Shown: piece by piece, positions 8,742 to 17,455 of the stretch
How the letters are laid out: each line of letters starts with the position of its first letter
Position numbering within the stretch: the first letter of the stretch is position 1
Origin: Ureibacillus acetophenoni
GTDB taxonomy: Bacteria; Bacillota; Bacilli; Bacillales_A; Planococcaceae
Direction of reading: 5' to 3'
Length of the DNA: 64,000 nucleotides
NCBI RefSeq assembly: GCF_900220965.1
Contig: NZ_OBQC01000001.1
Span: forward strand, 522,257-586,256
Position numbers and translations under genes: made by a program
Notes under the pieces: generated by a model
Database searches by the model: none
Seen by the model: only the letters and a program-made list of their open reading frames with translations
What the model was told of the DNA's origin: nothing

Positions 8742-9422
8742 ATGTATGACTTTCTAAGAAAAAAGTGGTTCCTACTAATATTTTTCGTCATTATTTCATT
8801 AGTTGTCCCAGCTCAAGATTTAGTTTTTGCAGAAACAAATAATGTTACTGATAATTGGTTGAAGGAACAAGATAGTAAAGATAGTAATCAAAGCGAACCT
8901 GCACAAACAAACAACACCGAAGAAAAACAGCTTACAGGTGGACAAGGGTTAAGCTTTTGGGATTATTTAAAAATGCTCTTTGCTTTAATCTTTGTATTAG
9001 GTTTGTTGTTATTTGTCTTAAAGTTTATTAATAAAAAAAGTCACAGTTATCAACAAAATAGTTTAGTTCGTAATATTGGTGGGGTAAATTTAGGAGCCCA
9101 AAAATCAGTACAACTGATTCAAATTGGTAATTCCATCTACGTTGTTGGTGTTGGAGAAGATGTTCAATTAATAAAGGAAATTGAAAATCCTGAAGAAATT
9201 GAACAAATCATTGCAAACTTCGACGAAAGACAATCGTTTTCAGTTACTTCACCTTACATTTCCGAGCTTGTAAAAAAATTGAATGTGAAAATGCGTAAAA
9301 CAAATGAAGTAGAGGAAAAACAGCAATCGTTTGGTGATATTTTTAACAATAAACTTTCGGATATTAAAAAGCATCGCCAAAACGAATTGGAGAAATGGAA
9401 AGAAAAGGAGCGCGATAAGTAA
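8742..9422 (+). CDS. fliO: Flagellar biosynthetic protein FliO (FliZ)
   Basis: The 226-residue protein has a likely signal peptide at about 1-30 (hydrophobic core FFVIISLVVPA), an external linker rich in N, Q and E, one membrane helix at about 78-97, and a cytoplasmic domain with GGVNLGAQKSVQLIQIGNS typical of FliO. FliO assists assembly of the FliP pore. It starts four bases after cheY and its stop overlaps the fliP ATG. Confidence 0.9.
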   Translation: MYDFLRKKWFLLIFFVIISLVVPAQDLVFAETNNVTDNWLKEQDSKDSNQSEPAQTNNTEEKQLTGGQGLSFWDYLKMLFALIFVLGLLLFVLKFINKKSHSYQQNSLVRNIGGVNLGAQKSVQLIQIGNSIYVVGVGEDVQLIKEIENPEEIEQIIANFDERQSFSVTSPYISELVKKLNVKMRKTNEVEEKQQSFGDIFNNKLSDIKKHRQNELEKWKEKERDK

Positions 9423-10087
9423 TGGAACAGTTTATCTCGTTCTTTGGTGAAAGCGATCCAACCAATGTCTCTACTTCAGTGAAGCTTCTACTTCTTTTAA
9501 CGGTGCTATCACTTGCACCTAGTATTTTAATATTAATGACATCATTTGCCCGAATTATCATTGTTTTATCATTTACTAGGACGGCATTAGCAACTAATAC
9601 AATGCCGCCAAATCAAGTATTAATCGGGCTTGCATTATTTTTAACTTTTTTCATAATGGCACCTACATTTCAACAGGTGAATGACCAGGCATTACAACCG
9701 TTATTTAATGAAGAAATCGGAATTGAAGAAGCTTATGATCGGGCTTCTGCTCCTTTTAAAGAGTTTATGGCGAAGCATACGAGGCAGGAAGACCTGGAAT
9801 TATTTATGAATTACAGCCAAGCAGAGCGTCCAGAAACCATTCAAGATATTCCTTTAACGATGCTCGTTCCTGCCTTTGCTTTAAGTGAAATTAAAACTGC
9901 CTTTCAAATTGGGTTTATGATCTTCATTCCATTTTTAGTTATTGACATGGTTGTAGCGAGTGTCCTTATGTCAATGGGTATGATGATGTTACCGCCAGTA
10001 ATGATTTCGTTACCATTTAAAATATTATTATTTGTTTTAGTGGATGGTTGGTACTTAGTCGTCAAATCTTTACTTCAAAGTTTCTAG
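9422..10087 (+). CDS. fliP: Flagellar export gate protein FliP
   Basis: FliP is the main pore subunit of the FliPQR export gate. The family blocks are clear: TSFARIIIVLSFTRTALATN, then PPNQVLIGLALFLTFFIMAP and SEIKTAFQIGFMIFIPFLVI, with four hydrophobic segments over 221 residues, the expected size. It overlaps fliO at its start and is followed after twelve bases by fliQ. Confidence 0.97.
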   Translation: MEQFISFFGESDPTNVSTSVKLLLLLTVLSLAPSILILMTSFARIIIVLSFTRTALATNTMPPNQVLIGLALFLTFFIMAPTFQQVNDQALQPLFNEEIGIEEAYDRASAPFKEFMAKHTRQEDLELFMNYSQAERPETIQDIPLTMLVPAFALSEIKTAFQIGFMIFIPFLVIDMVVASVLMSMGMMMLPPVMISLPFKILLFVLVDGWYLVVKSLLQSF

Positions 10088-10099
10088 GGGTTGATACGT

Positions 10100-10369
10100 A
10101 TGACAGAAGAAATGGTCATTTCAATAGCAGAACAAGCGATATGGACGGTACTCATTGTAGCAGGCCCATTACTTTTAATCGCATTAGTGGTTGGTTTGAT
10201 GGTAAGTATTTTCCAAGCAACAACGTCAATTCAAGAACAAACACTAGCCTTTGTTCCAAAAATTATAGCTGTACTAGTGGCAATTATCTTTTTTGGCCCG
10301 TGGATGATTTCACAAATGACATCCTATGTATACAATATTTTAAATAACTTAGTTCGGTACATTGGGTGA
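10100..10369 (+). CDS. fliQ: Flagellar export gate protein FliQ
   Basis: The 89-residue protein has two membrane hairpin helices and the family sequence VGLMVSIFQATTSIQEQTLA, followed by FVPKIIAVLVAIIFFGPWM. FliQ wraps the FliP/FliR pore. ATG at 10100 is preferred over an in-frame TTG at 10091 because it gives the standard length and lies nine bases after CTAGGGG. Its stop overlaps the fliR start. Confidence 0.95.
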   Translation: MTEEMVISIAEQAIWTVLIVAGPLLLIALVVGLMVSIFQATTSIQEQTLAFVPKIIAVLVAIIFFGPWMISQMTSYVYNILNNLVRYIG

Positions 10370-11151
10370 GCCAAATGACGGAAATTATTCCACAATTATC
10401 GATACTGTTATTAATTTTTGTTAGAGTTTCTGCATTTTTCGTATCAATCCCGTTATTTTCATATCGAACGATTCCACCACAATTGAAGATTGCATTAGCA
10501 CTCATTCTTTCATGGATGATGTACTATACGTTCTCCATTGACGCAATTTCAATTGATGGAAATTACATATTATTAATTCTGAAAGAAGCAATTATAGGGT
10601 TGATGCTTGGCGTTTGTGCCTTTATTGTTTTTTCAGCTGTGCAAATCGCCGGAGGATTTATAGATTTTGAAATGGGCTTTGCAATGGCAAACATTATTGA
10701 CCCACAAACTGGAACACAAAGTCCACTTATGGGGCAGTTTCTAAATGTCCTTTTAATCTTTGTCCTATTAGCAACGAATGGACATCATCTTATTTTAGAT
10801 GGGATATTTTATAGTTATCGATTTTTACCGATCGATCAAGTCTTTCCTAATTTCGGTGATGCAGGTACAGCAGAATATATCATTAAACTATTTGCAGCTG
10901 TTTTTACAATTGCCTTTCAAATGGCTGCACCTGTTGTAGCTACACTATTTTTAGTAACGATTGCATTAGGGATTACAGGGAAAACGGTTCCTCAACTTAA
11001 TATATTTGTTGTAGGGTTTCCCATTAAAATCGCAATCGGTTTTATTGTTTTATTTATTGTCATGGCCGTCATGATCCAAGTGATGAAATATTTAGTAGAA
11101 TTTATGATTTACGCAATGCGAGATTTAATGAGTCTTTTAGGTGGTGCTTAA
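10366..11151 (+). CDS. fliR: Flagellar export gate protein FliR
   Basis: FliR completes the FliPQR pore of the flagellar type III secretion gate. The 261-residue protein is strongly hydrophobic with about six membrane segments and the family block FSAVQIAGGFIDFEMGFAMA. The start is GTG at 10366 overlapping the fliQ stop, or ATG at 10375; both retain the family region. The next gene, flhB, begins directly after it. Confidence 0.95.
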   Translation: MSQMTEIIPQLSILLLIFVRVSAFFVSIPLFSYRTIPPQLKIALALILSWMMYYTFSIDAISIDGNYILLILKEAIIGLMLGVCAFIVFSAVQIAGGFIDFEMGFAMANIIDPQTGTQSPLMGQFLNVLLIFVLLATNGHHLILDGIFYSYRFLPIDQVFPNFGDAGTAEYIIKLFAAVFTIAFQMAAPVVATLFLVTIALGITGKTVPQLNIFVVGFPIKIAIGFIVLFIVMAVMIQVMKYLVEFMIYAMRDLMSLLGGA

Positions 11152-11152
11152 A

Positions 11153-12241
11153 ATGAAGTTGCTTCTTCCATTAGATTTGCAGTTTTTTGCCGGAGATAAA
11201 ACTGAAAAAGCAACACCGAAAAAACGTCAAGATGCTCGGAAAAAAGGACAAGTTGTAAAAAGCCAAGATATATCCGCTGCATTTTTATTATTAACGATTT
11301 TTCTTTTACTTTATTTTTGGGCTCCATCGATGCTCGAAAGTATATTTTCCTTTTTCCATCAATCGATCGAAAAGAATATGTTGATTGATACTTTAAATCA
11401 AGATACGGTGATGGAAATTTATTCGCAATCTTTATTGGAAATGGGGAAAATCGCATTACCCATCCTTCTAGCTGCTATGGTCATCGGAGTAGCTTCTAAC
11501 TTCTTTCAATTTGGATTCTTATTTACGACAGAACAATTGAAATTAGATTTAAAAAAGATGGATCCGATTAAAGGAATAAAAAAAATCATTTCACTACGAG
11601 CAATTATTAATTTAATTAAATCATTATTAAAAGTAACCTTTATCGGGACAGTGACTGCCTTAATTATTTGGATGAATTTTGAAGATGTACTTTCCCTTGC
11701 TTTACATAGTCCGTGGGAAATATTAACGATTGTTGCAAGTTTAACAGGAATTATGGGAATTGCAGCTTCACTTATTCTAATACTTATCGGTGTTTTAGAT
11801 TATGTGTATGAAAAGTATGAATACGAAAAGCAATTAAAAATGTCTAAACAAGATATTAAAGATGAGTATAAGAATGCGGAAGGGGATCCAAAAATTAAGT
11901 CAAAAATAAAGCAACGTCAACGTGAAATGGCAATGCGAAGAATGATGCAAGAAGTCCCTAATGCAGATGTAGTCATTACAAACCCAACCCATTATGCAAT
12001 TGTTCTTAAATACGATGAAAATGATATGGAAGCACCAAAAGTTGTCGCTAAAGGTACTGATTTTGTTGCTCAAAAAATCAAACTAATTGCTAAAGAGAAT
12101 AATGTGGTAATGGTTGAAAACAGACCACTTGCTAGGGCAATGTATGACAAAGTAGAAATAGGAGATTTTGTACCAGAAGAGTTTTTTAAAGCTGTTGCAG
12201 AAATACTTGCTTATGTATATAGAATTAAACGTAAAATCTAA
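11153..12241 (+). CDS. flhB: Flagellar export switch protein FlhB
   Basis: FlhB sets export specificity by autocleavage between N and P of an NPTH motif; here NADVVITNPTHYAIVLKYD is intact at about residue 275. The N-terminus LDLQFFAGDKTEKATPKKR is typical, four membrane segments follow, and the cytoplasmic domain starts near residue 215. ATG at 11153 gives 362 residues, the normal size, with AGGTGG eight bases upstream; the in-frame GTG at 11141 lies inside fliR. Confidence 0.96.
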   Translation: MKLLLPLDLQFFAGDKTEKATPKKRQDARKKGQVVKSQDISAAFLLLTIFLLLYFWAPSMLESIFSFFHQSIEKNMLIDTLNQDTVMEIYSQSLLEMGKIALPILLAAMVIGVASNFFQFGFLFTTEQLKLDLKKMDPIKGIKKIISLRAIINLIKSLLKVTFIGTVTALIIWMNFEDVLSLALHSPWEILTIVASLTGIMGIAASLILILIGVLDYVYEKYEYEKQLKMSKQDIKDEYKNAEGDPKIKSKIKQRQREMAMRRMMQEVPNADVVITNPTHYAIVLKYDENDMEAPKVVAKGTDFVAQKIKLIAKENNVVMVENRPLARAMYDKVEIGDFVPEEFFKAVAEILAYVYRIKRKI

Positions 12242-12271
12242 ACGACTTAGTAGATCAGAGGAGGGAATCAA

Positions 12272-14305
12272 TTGAAATTTCGCGATCTTGGCGTATTAGC
12301 TGTAGTTATTCTAATTGTAGCGATGCTCGTTATTCCACTCCCAACATGGTTACTAAGTTTTTTAATTATAATTAATATTACAATTTCACTACTTATATTA
12401 TTAACAGCGATGAATATGAAGGAAGCATTAGATTTTTCTATATTTCCTTCAGTTATATTATTAGTTACATTATTCCGTTTAGGATTAAGTATTTCCACTA
12501 CGCGTGCCATTTTAGCAAATGGTGATGCGGGGGATGTTGTTGAAACATTTGGTGAGTTTGTAACCGGCGGGAATGTACTAGTCGGGTTAGTAATTTTCAT
12601 GTTACTCGTTATTGTAAACTTTATAGTTATTACGAAAGGTTCGGAACGTGTAGCTGAAGTAGCAGCTCGATTTACATTAGATGCGATGCCTGGGAAACAA
12701 ATGAGTATCGATGCTGACTTGAACGCAGGGATGATTTCAGAAAGTGAAGCCAGAGAACGTCGTGAAAAAGTTTCAAGAGAATCAGATTTTTACGGAGCGA
12801 TGGACGGGGCGACGAAATTTGTAAAAGGGGATGCCATTGCATCCATCATCATGGTTTTCATCAACCTATTATTCGGTATTATTATTGGTATGACGCAATT
12901 AGGTTATGAAATGGCTGACGCGGCTTCTCACTTCTCTAAGTTAACAGTTGGGGATGGTTTAGTTGCACAAATTCCAGCGTTACTTGTTTCAACGGCAACT
13001 GGTTTAGTTGTTACACGTGCTGCATCTGATGGTAATTTAGGATCTGATATTACTGCACAATTATTTGCACAATCAAAACTATTATATATCGCAGGTGGAA
13101 CAATCTTTTTACTTGGGTTATTTACACCGATTCCACTTTGGATTACGGTTCCAATCGCTGGCGTTCTTGTTTTAATTGGTTACCTAACTGACCGTAAGAA
13201 AAATGAAACACCTGAAGAAATTCTTGAAATTGAAGAAGAAGTCGCTACCGATACGATGAAAAGCCAAGAAAATGTTATTAATCTACTGAATGTAGATCCT
13301 ATCGAGTTTGAATTTGGATATGGATTAATTCCACTAGTAGATGCTGCTCAAGGTGGGGACTTGCTAGATCGAGTTGTAATGATTCGACGACAACTTGCCC
13401 TTGAACTTGGTATTGTAATTCCTGTTGTGCGAATTCGGGATAACATTCAATTACAGCCTAACGAATATCGCATTAAAATTAAAGGCAATGAAATGGCAAG
13501 AGGGGAATTATTACTTGACCATTACTTAGCGATGAGTCCAGGAGATGATAACTCAATTGAAGGAATCGATACAATTGAACCTTCATTCGGATTACCAGCA
13601 AAATGGATTACAGAAAAAACGAAAGAAGATGCAGAAATTTTAGGTTACACAGTCGTTGATCCGCCGAGCGTTGTGTCGACTCATTTAACAGAAATCATTC
13701 GAGCAAATGCGCATGAATTGTTAGGTCGACAAGAAACGAAACAGTTAATCGATCATTTACGAGAAACATACCCAATTTTAGTCGAAGAATTAACACCAAC
13801 TCCCCTTGCAATTGGTGAAATTCAAAAGGTTTTGGCCAAACTATTAAGAGAAAACGTTTCGATTCGAAATCTGCCAATTATATTTGAGACGTTAGCAGAT
13901 TATTCGAAGTTAACAAGCGACCCAGATATATTAACAGAATATGCAAGACAAGCACTTGCAAGACAAATTACAGCACAATATGCTGCAGGGGGACCAACAT
14001 TAAAAGTTATAACGGTTCCTGCAAAGTTAGAAAAACTAATTGCTGATAGTATTCAACAAACTGATCATGGGAATTATTTAGCTATGAATCCTCAAGATTC
14101 ACAAAATGTCTTAGAATCAATTGCAAAAGAAGTAGAACGTGTATCATTTATGGAACAATCTCCAATCATTCTTTGTTCACCTGCAATTCGAATGTACTTA
14201 AGACAGTTAACTCAAAATTATTTCCCGCAAATTCCGGTTCTTTCCTATAACGAATTAGATGCAAACATTGAAATTCAAAGTGTTGGAGTGGTGAATGTAG
14301 AATGA
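12272..14305 (+). CDS. flhA: Flagellar export gate protein FlhA
   Basis: FlhA is the ring-forming export gate protein that uses the proton motive force and receives chaperone-substrate complexes. About eight membrane segments occupy residues 1-310, with the conserved FHIPEP-family block containing FVKGDAIASIIMVFINLLFG. The soluble C-terminal domain covers about 340-677. The start is TTG at 12272 after the strong site GAGGAGGGA. Length 677 matches B. subtilis. The 3' end overlaps flhF by four bases. Confidence 0.97.
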   Translation: MKFRDLGVLAVVILIVAMLVIPLPTWLLSFLIIINITISLLILLTAMNMKEALDFSIFPSVILLVTLFRLGLSISTTRAILANGDAGDVVETFGEFVTGGNVLVGLVIFMLLVIVNFIVITKGSERVAEVAARFTLDAMPGKQMSIDADLNAGMISESEARERREKVSRESDFYGAMDGATKFVKGDAIASIIMVFINLLFGIIIGMTQLGYEMADAASHFSKLTVGDGLVAQIPALLVSTATGLVVTRAASDGNLGSDITAQLFAQSKLLYIAGGTIFLLGLFTPIPLWITVPIAGVLVLIGYLTDRKKNETPEEILEIEEEVATDTMKSQENVINLLNVDPIEFEFGYGLIPLVDAAQGGDLLDRVVMIRRQLALELGIVIPVVRIRDNIQLQPNEYRIKIKGNEMARGELLLDHYLAMSPGDDNSIEGIDTIEPSFGLPAKWITEKTKEDAEILGYTVVDPPSVVSTHLTEIIRANAHELLGRQETKQLIDHLRETYPILVEELTPTPLAIGEIQKVLAKLLRENVSIRNLPIIFETLADYSKLTSDPDILTEYARQALARQITAQYAAGGPTLKVITVPAKLEKLIADSIQQTDHGNYLAMNPQDSQNVLESIAKEVERVSFMEQSPIILCSPAIRMYLRQLTQNYFPQIPVLSYNELDANIEIQSVGVVNVE

Positions 14306-15441
14306 AAATGAAAAAATATATAGCTCCTTCCATAGCAGAAGCAATGAAAAATATCCGAGCTGAATTAGGTGAGGATGCAGTCATTATTAATTCGAAAGTG
14401 GTTGAAACAAAAAAGTTTTTTGGATTAGTGAAACAAAAGCATTTTGAAGTTTTAGCAGGTGTTGACCAAATTGAGATACAGCCTAAAACCGATCATTTAC
14501 CTGATTTAAATTTTGATCAAAAGAAGAATCTATCAAGTCCAATACAACATGAGCAAAAAAATGATTCAAGTGAGGATTTAAAGAAGGAATTAGCTGATTT
14601 AAAATCTATGGTGAAATCCATTCAAAGACAGTCACAGGAGAATAACTATCCTGAGCAATTACTTACTATCATTGAGTTCCTTAAACAACAAGAGCTTAAT
14701 GATGAGCTCATCACAAAAATTAGTGATGAGCTTTTTGCACATTATGAAAAATTAGATGCAAATGTTTCCCAAAAAGAATTGTGGCAAATGGTAGAACACA
14801 ATTTAAGAACAAGACTTGAAAGATTACCTATGGGTGGTATTACATATGAGAAAAAGTTTATTAATGTTCTTGGTCCTACAGGTGTTGGGAAAACAACAAC
14901 AATTGCAAAAATAGCTGCTCGTTCTGTCCTCGAAAAGAAGAAAAAAGTTGGTTTTATTACAACAGATACGTATCGTATTGCCGCAATTGAACAATTAAAA
15001 ACATACGCCAATCTGTTACAAGCACCAATTGAAGTTGTGTACAATACAAAAGATTATAAAAAAGCGATTGAAAAAATGTCGAACGTAGATTTAGTTTTTA
15101 TCGACACAGCTGGTCGAAACTATAAAGAGGAAAAGTATGTAGACGACTTAAAACAGCTGATTAACTTCGATGATGAAGTAGAATCGTTTTTAGTATTAGC
15201 ACTAACATCGAAAGAAAGAGACATGGAACGGATTATTGAACAATTTAAGGATTTTCCAATTCAAAAGTTCATTTTTACGAAAATCGATGAAACAAATACT
15301 ATTGGCACTATGTATAATTTAATGATTAAATATAATAAAGGACTTGCTTACTACACGGATGGTCAAGAAGTACCAGAAGATATTAAAGAAGCAAATCTTA
15401 ATAATTTGTTAGATTTATTTTTCCAAGGTGAATTTAAATGA
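14302..15441 (+). CDS. flhF: Flagellar SRP-type GTPase FlhF
   Basis: FlhF is the third signal-recognition GTPase, which sets where flagella are placed. The N-terminal region to about 170 includes an acidic linker; the G domain carries P-loop LGPTGVGKTTTIAKIAA (about residue 191), TTDTYRIAAIEQLKTYA, DTAGRNYKEEK and TKIDETNTIGTM. At 379 residues it is a normal length. It overlaps flhA before it and flhG after it by four bases each, so the three are co-translated. Confidence 0.95.
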   Translation: MKMKKYIAPSIAEAMKNIRAELGEDAVIINSKVVETKKFFGLVKQKHFEVLAGVDQIEIQPKTDHLPDLNFDQKKNLSSPIQHEQKNDSSEDLKKELADLKSMVKSIQRQSQENNYPEQLLTIIEFLKQQELNDELITKISDELFAHYEKLDANVSQKELWQMVEHNLRTRLERLPMGGITYEKKFINVLGPTGVGKTTTIAKIAARSVLEKKKKVGFITTDTYRIAAIEQLKTYANLLQAPIEVVYNTKDYKKAIEKMSNVDLVFIDTAGRNYKEEKYVDDLKQLINFDDEVESFLVLALTSKERDMERIIEQFKDFPIQKFIFTKIDETNTIGTMYNLMIKYNKGLAYYTDGQEVPEDIKEANLNNLLDLFFQGEFK

Positions 15442-16310
15442 GAGATCAAGCTGAAAAATTAAGAATGAAAATGTTGGAGAATCAAGGGTCCTTGGGAAGA
15501 TCGATTGCAGTTGTAAGTGGAAAAGGTGGAGTAGGTAAAAGTAATTTTACTACGAATTTTGCCATTCTGCTTTCGAATTTAGGAAAGAAAGTTGTAGTCC
15601 TTGATATGGATATCGGGATGGGAAATATAAATATATTAATAGGTAAAAATGCCCGATATAATTTAAAGGATTATTTAGTTGGAGAAGTGCCATTACAAGA
15701 CGTCATACTAGACGGTCCAAATAATTTGAAATATATATCTGGTGGTTCCGGTTTATCGTCAGTGGTTCAATGGTCTCCTACGATGTTTGAGTCATTAATT
15801 AGCGCTTTTGAAACGTTACAAAAGAATTTTGACTATATTTTATTTGATATGGGTGCTGGTGCAACGAACTGGTCATTAGATTTACTAACTTCGATTGATG
15901 AAATAATCGTTATTTCAACGACTGAACCAACGTCAATTACTGATGCCTATTCAATGATGAAATATATCCATTTAAGAGACCAAACGAAAAAATTCTATTT
16001 AGTTGTTAATAGAGCATTTACAACTGAAGAAGGTAGAGAGACTGGTTTCCGCTTAAAAAATACAATGATGAAATTTTTATCAAAAGAAATTAATTTATTA
16101 GGATCATTACCTGAAGATCCTTTAGTAAGAAAGGCAGTTATAGATCAAATTCCATTTTCGATTTCCTATCCAGATTCATCAATTTCAAAAACATTACAAG
16201 CTATGGTAAGTAGTTTTGTGAATTATCGAGTAGAAGAAGTATACGCACCAAATCAACCAAATTCCTTCTTGAAGAAGCTCAAGAATATTTTTTCGAAAGG
16301 ACGTGGTTAA
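15438..16310 (+). CDS. flhG: MinD-like ATPase FlhG (YlxH)
   Basis: FlhG is the MinD/ParA-type ATPase that controls flagellar number and pattern, in part by stimulating FlhF. The N-terminal QAEKLRMKMLENQ resembles the FlhF-activating peptide. The deviant Walker A VSGKGGVGKSNFTTNFA lies at about residues 26-42 and LDMDIGMGNINIL is Walker A-prime. The C-terminus is basic and could be a membrane-binding helix. It overlaps flhF and is two bases from cheB. Confidence 0.92.
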   Translation: MRDQAEKLRMKMLENQGSLGRSIAVVSGKGGVGKSNFTTNFAILLSNLGKKVVVLDMDIGMGNINILIGKNARYNLKDYLVGEVPLQDVILDGPNNLKYISGGSGLSSVVQWSPTMFESLISAFETLQKNFDYILFDMGAGATNWSLDLLTSIDEIIVISTTEPTSITDAYSMMKYIHLRDQTKKFYLVVNRAFTTEEGRETGFRLKNTMMKFLSKEINLLGSLPEDPLVRKAVIDQIPFSISYPDSSISKTLQAMVSSFVNYRVEEVYAPNQPNSFLKKLKNIFSKGRG

Positions 16311-16312
16311 TA

Positions 16313-17449
16313 ATGGGCTTTTCGAAAAAAAGCAAATTATTAATCGTTGATGATTCAGCATTCATGAGAAAACTAATCTCAGATTTTTTTCATGATCATC
16401 CGAATGTAGAAGTAATTGGAACAGCACGTAACGGGAAAGATGCTATTAAAAAAATACAACAATTACAACCTGATGTAGTTACGATGGACGTAGAAATGCC
16501 TGAACTAAATGGACTCGATGCATTAAAACAAATTATGCAACTTTGTCCAGTTCCAGTGATCATGCTATCGAGTGAAACTCAAAGTGGAGCCGATACAACA
16601 TTAACCGCAATGGAGTATGGTGCTGTTGATTTTGTAGCAAAACCTGGTGGAATGATTTCACTTGATTTACACAAAGTGAAAGAAGAACTGATTCAAAAGG
16701 TTCTATCAGTAGCCGATGTATCTATTACAAAATTGAGAAAGCCCATAGGAATACAATCATTAAACAATCAGATTGTTAAGCCAAAGCTGACGACGCCTAT
16801 AACTAAAAGCGTACAACAAAATAATCAAAGTGAAATCATTAATAAAGTAAATCATCAATTTGACTGGAATAAGTTATCCAAAAAAATTGTATTAATAGGA
16901 ACTTCAACAGGTGGGCCGCGTGCACTTCAAGAAGTTATCACAAATATACCAGAGACTATAAACGCTCCTATATTAATTGTCCAACATATGCCGAAGGGAT
17001 TTACAAAATCCTTAGCAGAACGATTAAATCAGCTTAGTAAAATTCGTGTGAAAGAAGCTGAAAATGGGGAAGTCATAGAGAATGGAACTGCCTACATTGC
17101 CCCAGGTGGTTTTCATTTAAAATTAAAAAAGGTTAGAAACCATTTCGAAATTGTAATTGACCAAACTGAGCCGCCACGCTCAGGACATCGACCATCTGTT
17201 GATGTCATGTTTGAAAATGTAAGTTGTTACGACGACTTTGATAAGATTGCTGTCATTATGACAGGTATGGGCTCTGATGGGTCTAAAGGATTGAGGGCAT
17301 TGAAAAATAGTGGTAAGACGATTGCAATAGCAGAATCGCAAGAAACGTGTATTGTGTATGGAATGCCAAAAGCCGCAGTAGAAACAAAGCTAATTGATGA
17401 GATTACATGCGTTGAAGATATTGCACATACGATTACAAAGTATTTATAG
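16313..17449 (+). CDS. cheB: Protein-glutamate methylesterase CheB
   Basis: CheB removes methyl groups from chemoreceptors when phosphorylated by CheA. The receiver domain is at 1-125, with D59 in TMDVEMPELNG. A linker of about 60 residues follows, then the methylesterase domain at about 185-378 with catalytic Ser in GTSTGGPRAL, His in VQHMPKGFT and Asp in TGMGSDGSKG. Length 378 is a little longer than usual because of the linker. It is followed after six bases by cheA. Confidence 0.96.
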   Translation: MGFSKKSKLLIVDDSAFMRKLISDFFHDHPNVEVIGTARNGKDAIKKIQQLQPDVVTMDVEMPELNGLDALKQIMQLCPVPVIMLSSETQSGADTTLTAMEYGAVDFVAKPGGMISLDLHKVKEELIQKVLSVADVSITKLRKPIGIQSLNNQIVKPKLTTPITKSVQQNNQSEIINKVNHQFDWNKLSKKIVLIGTSTGGPRALQEVITNIPETINAPILIVQHMPKGFTKSLAERLNQLSKIRVKEAENGEVIENGTAYIAPGGFHLKLKKVRNHFEIVIDQTEPPRSGHRPSVDVMFENVSCYDDFDKIAVIMTGMGSDGSKGLRALKNSGKTIAIAESQETCIVYGMPKAAVETKLIDEITCVEDIAHTITKYL

Positions 17450-17455
17450 AGGAGC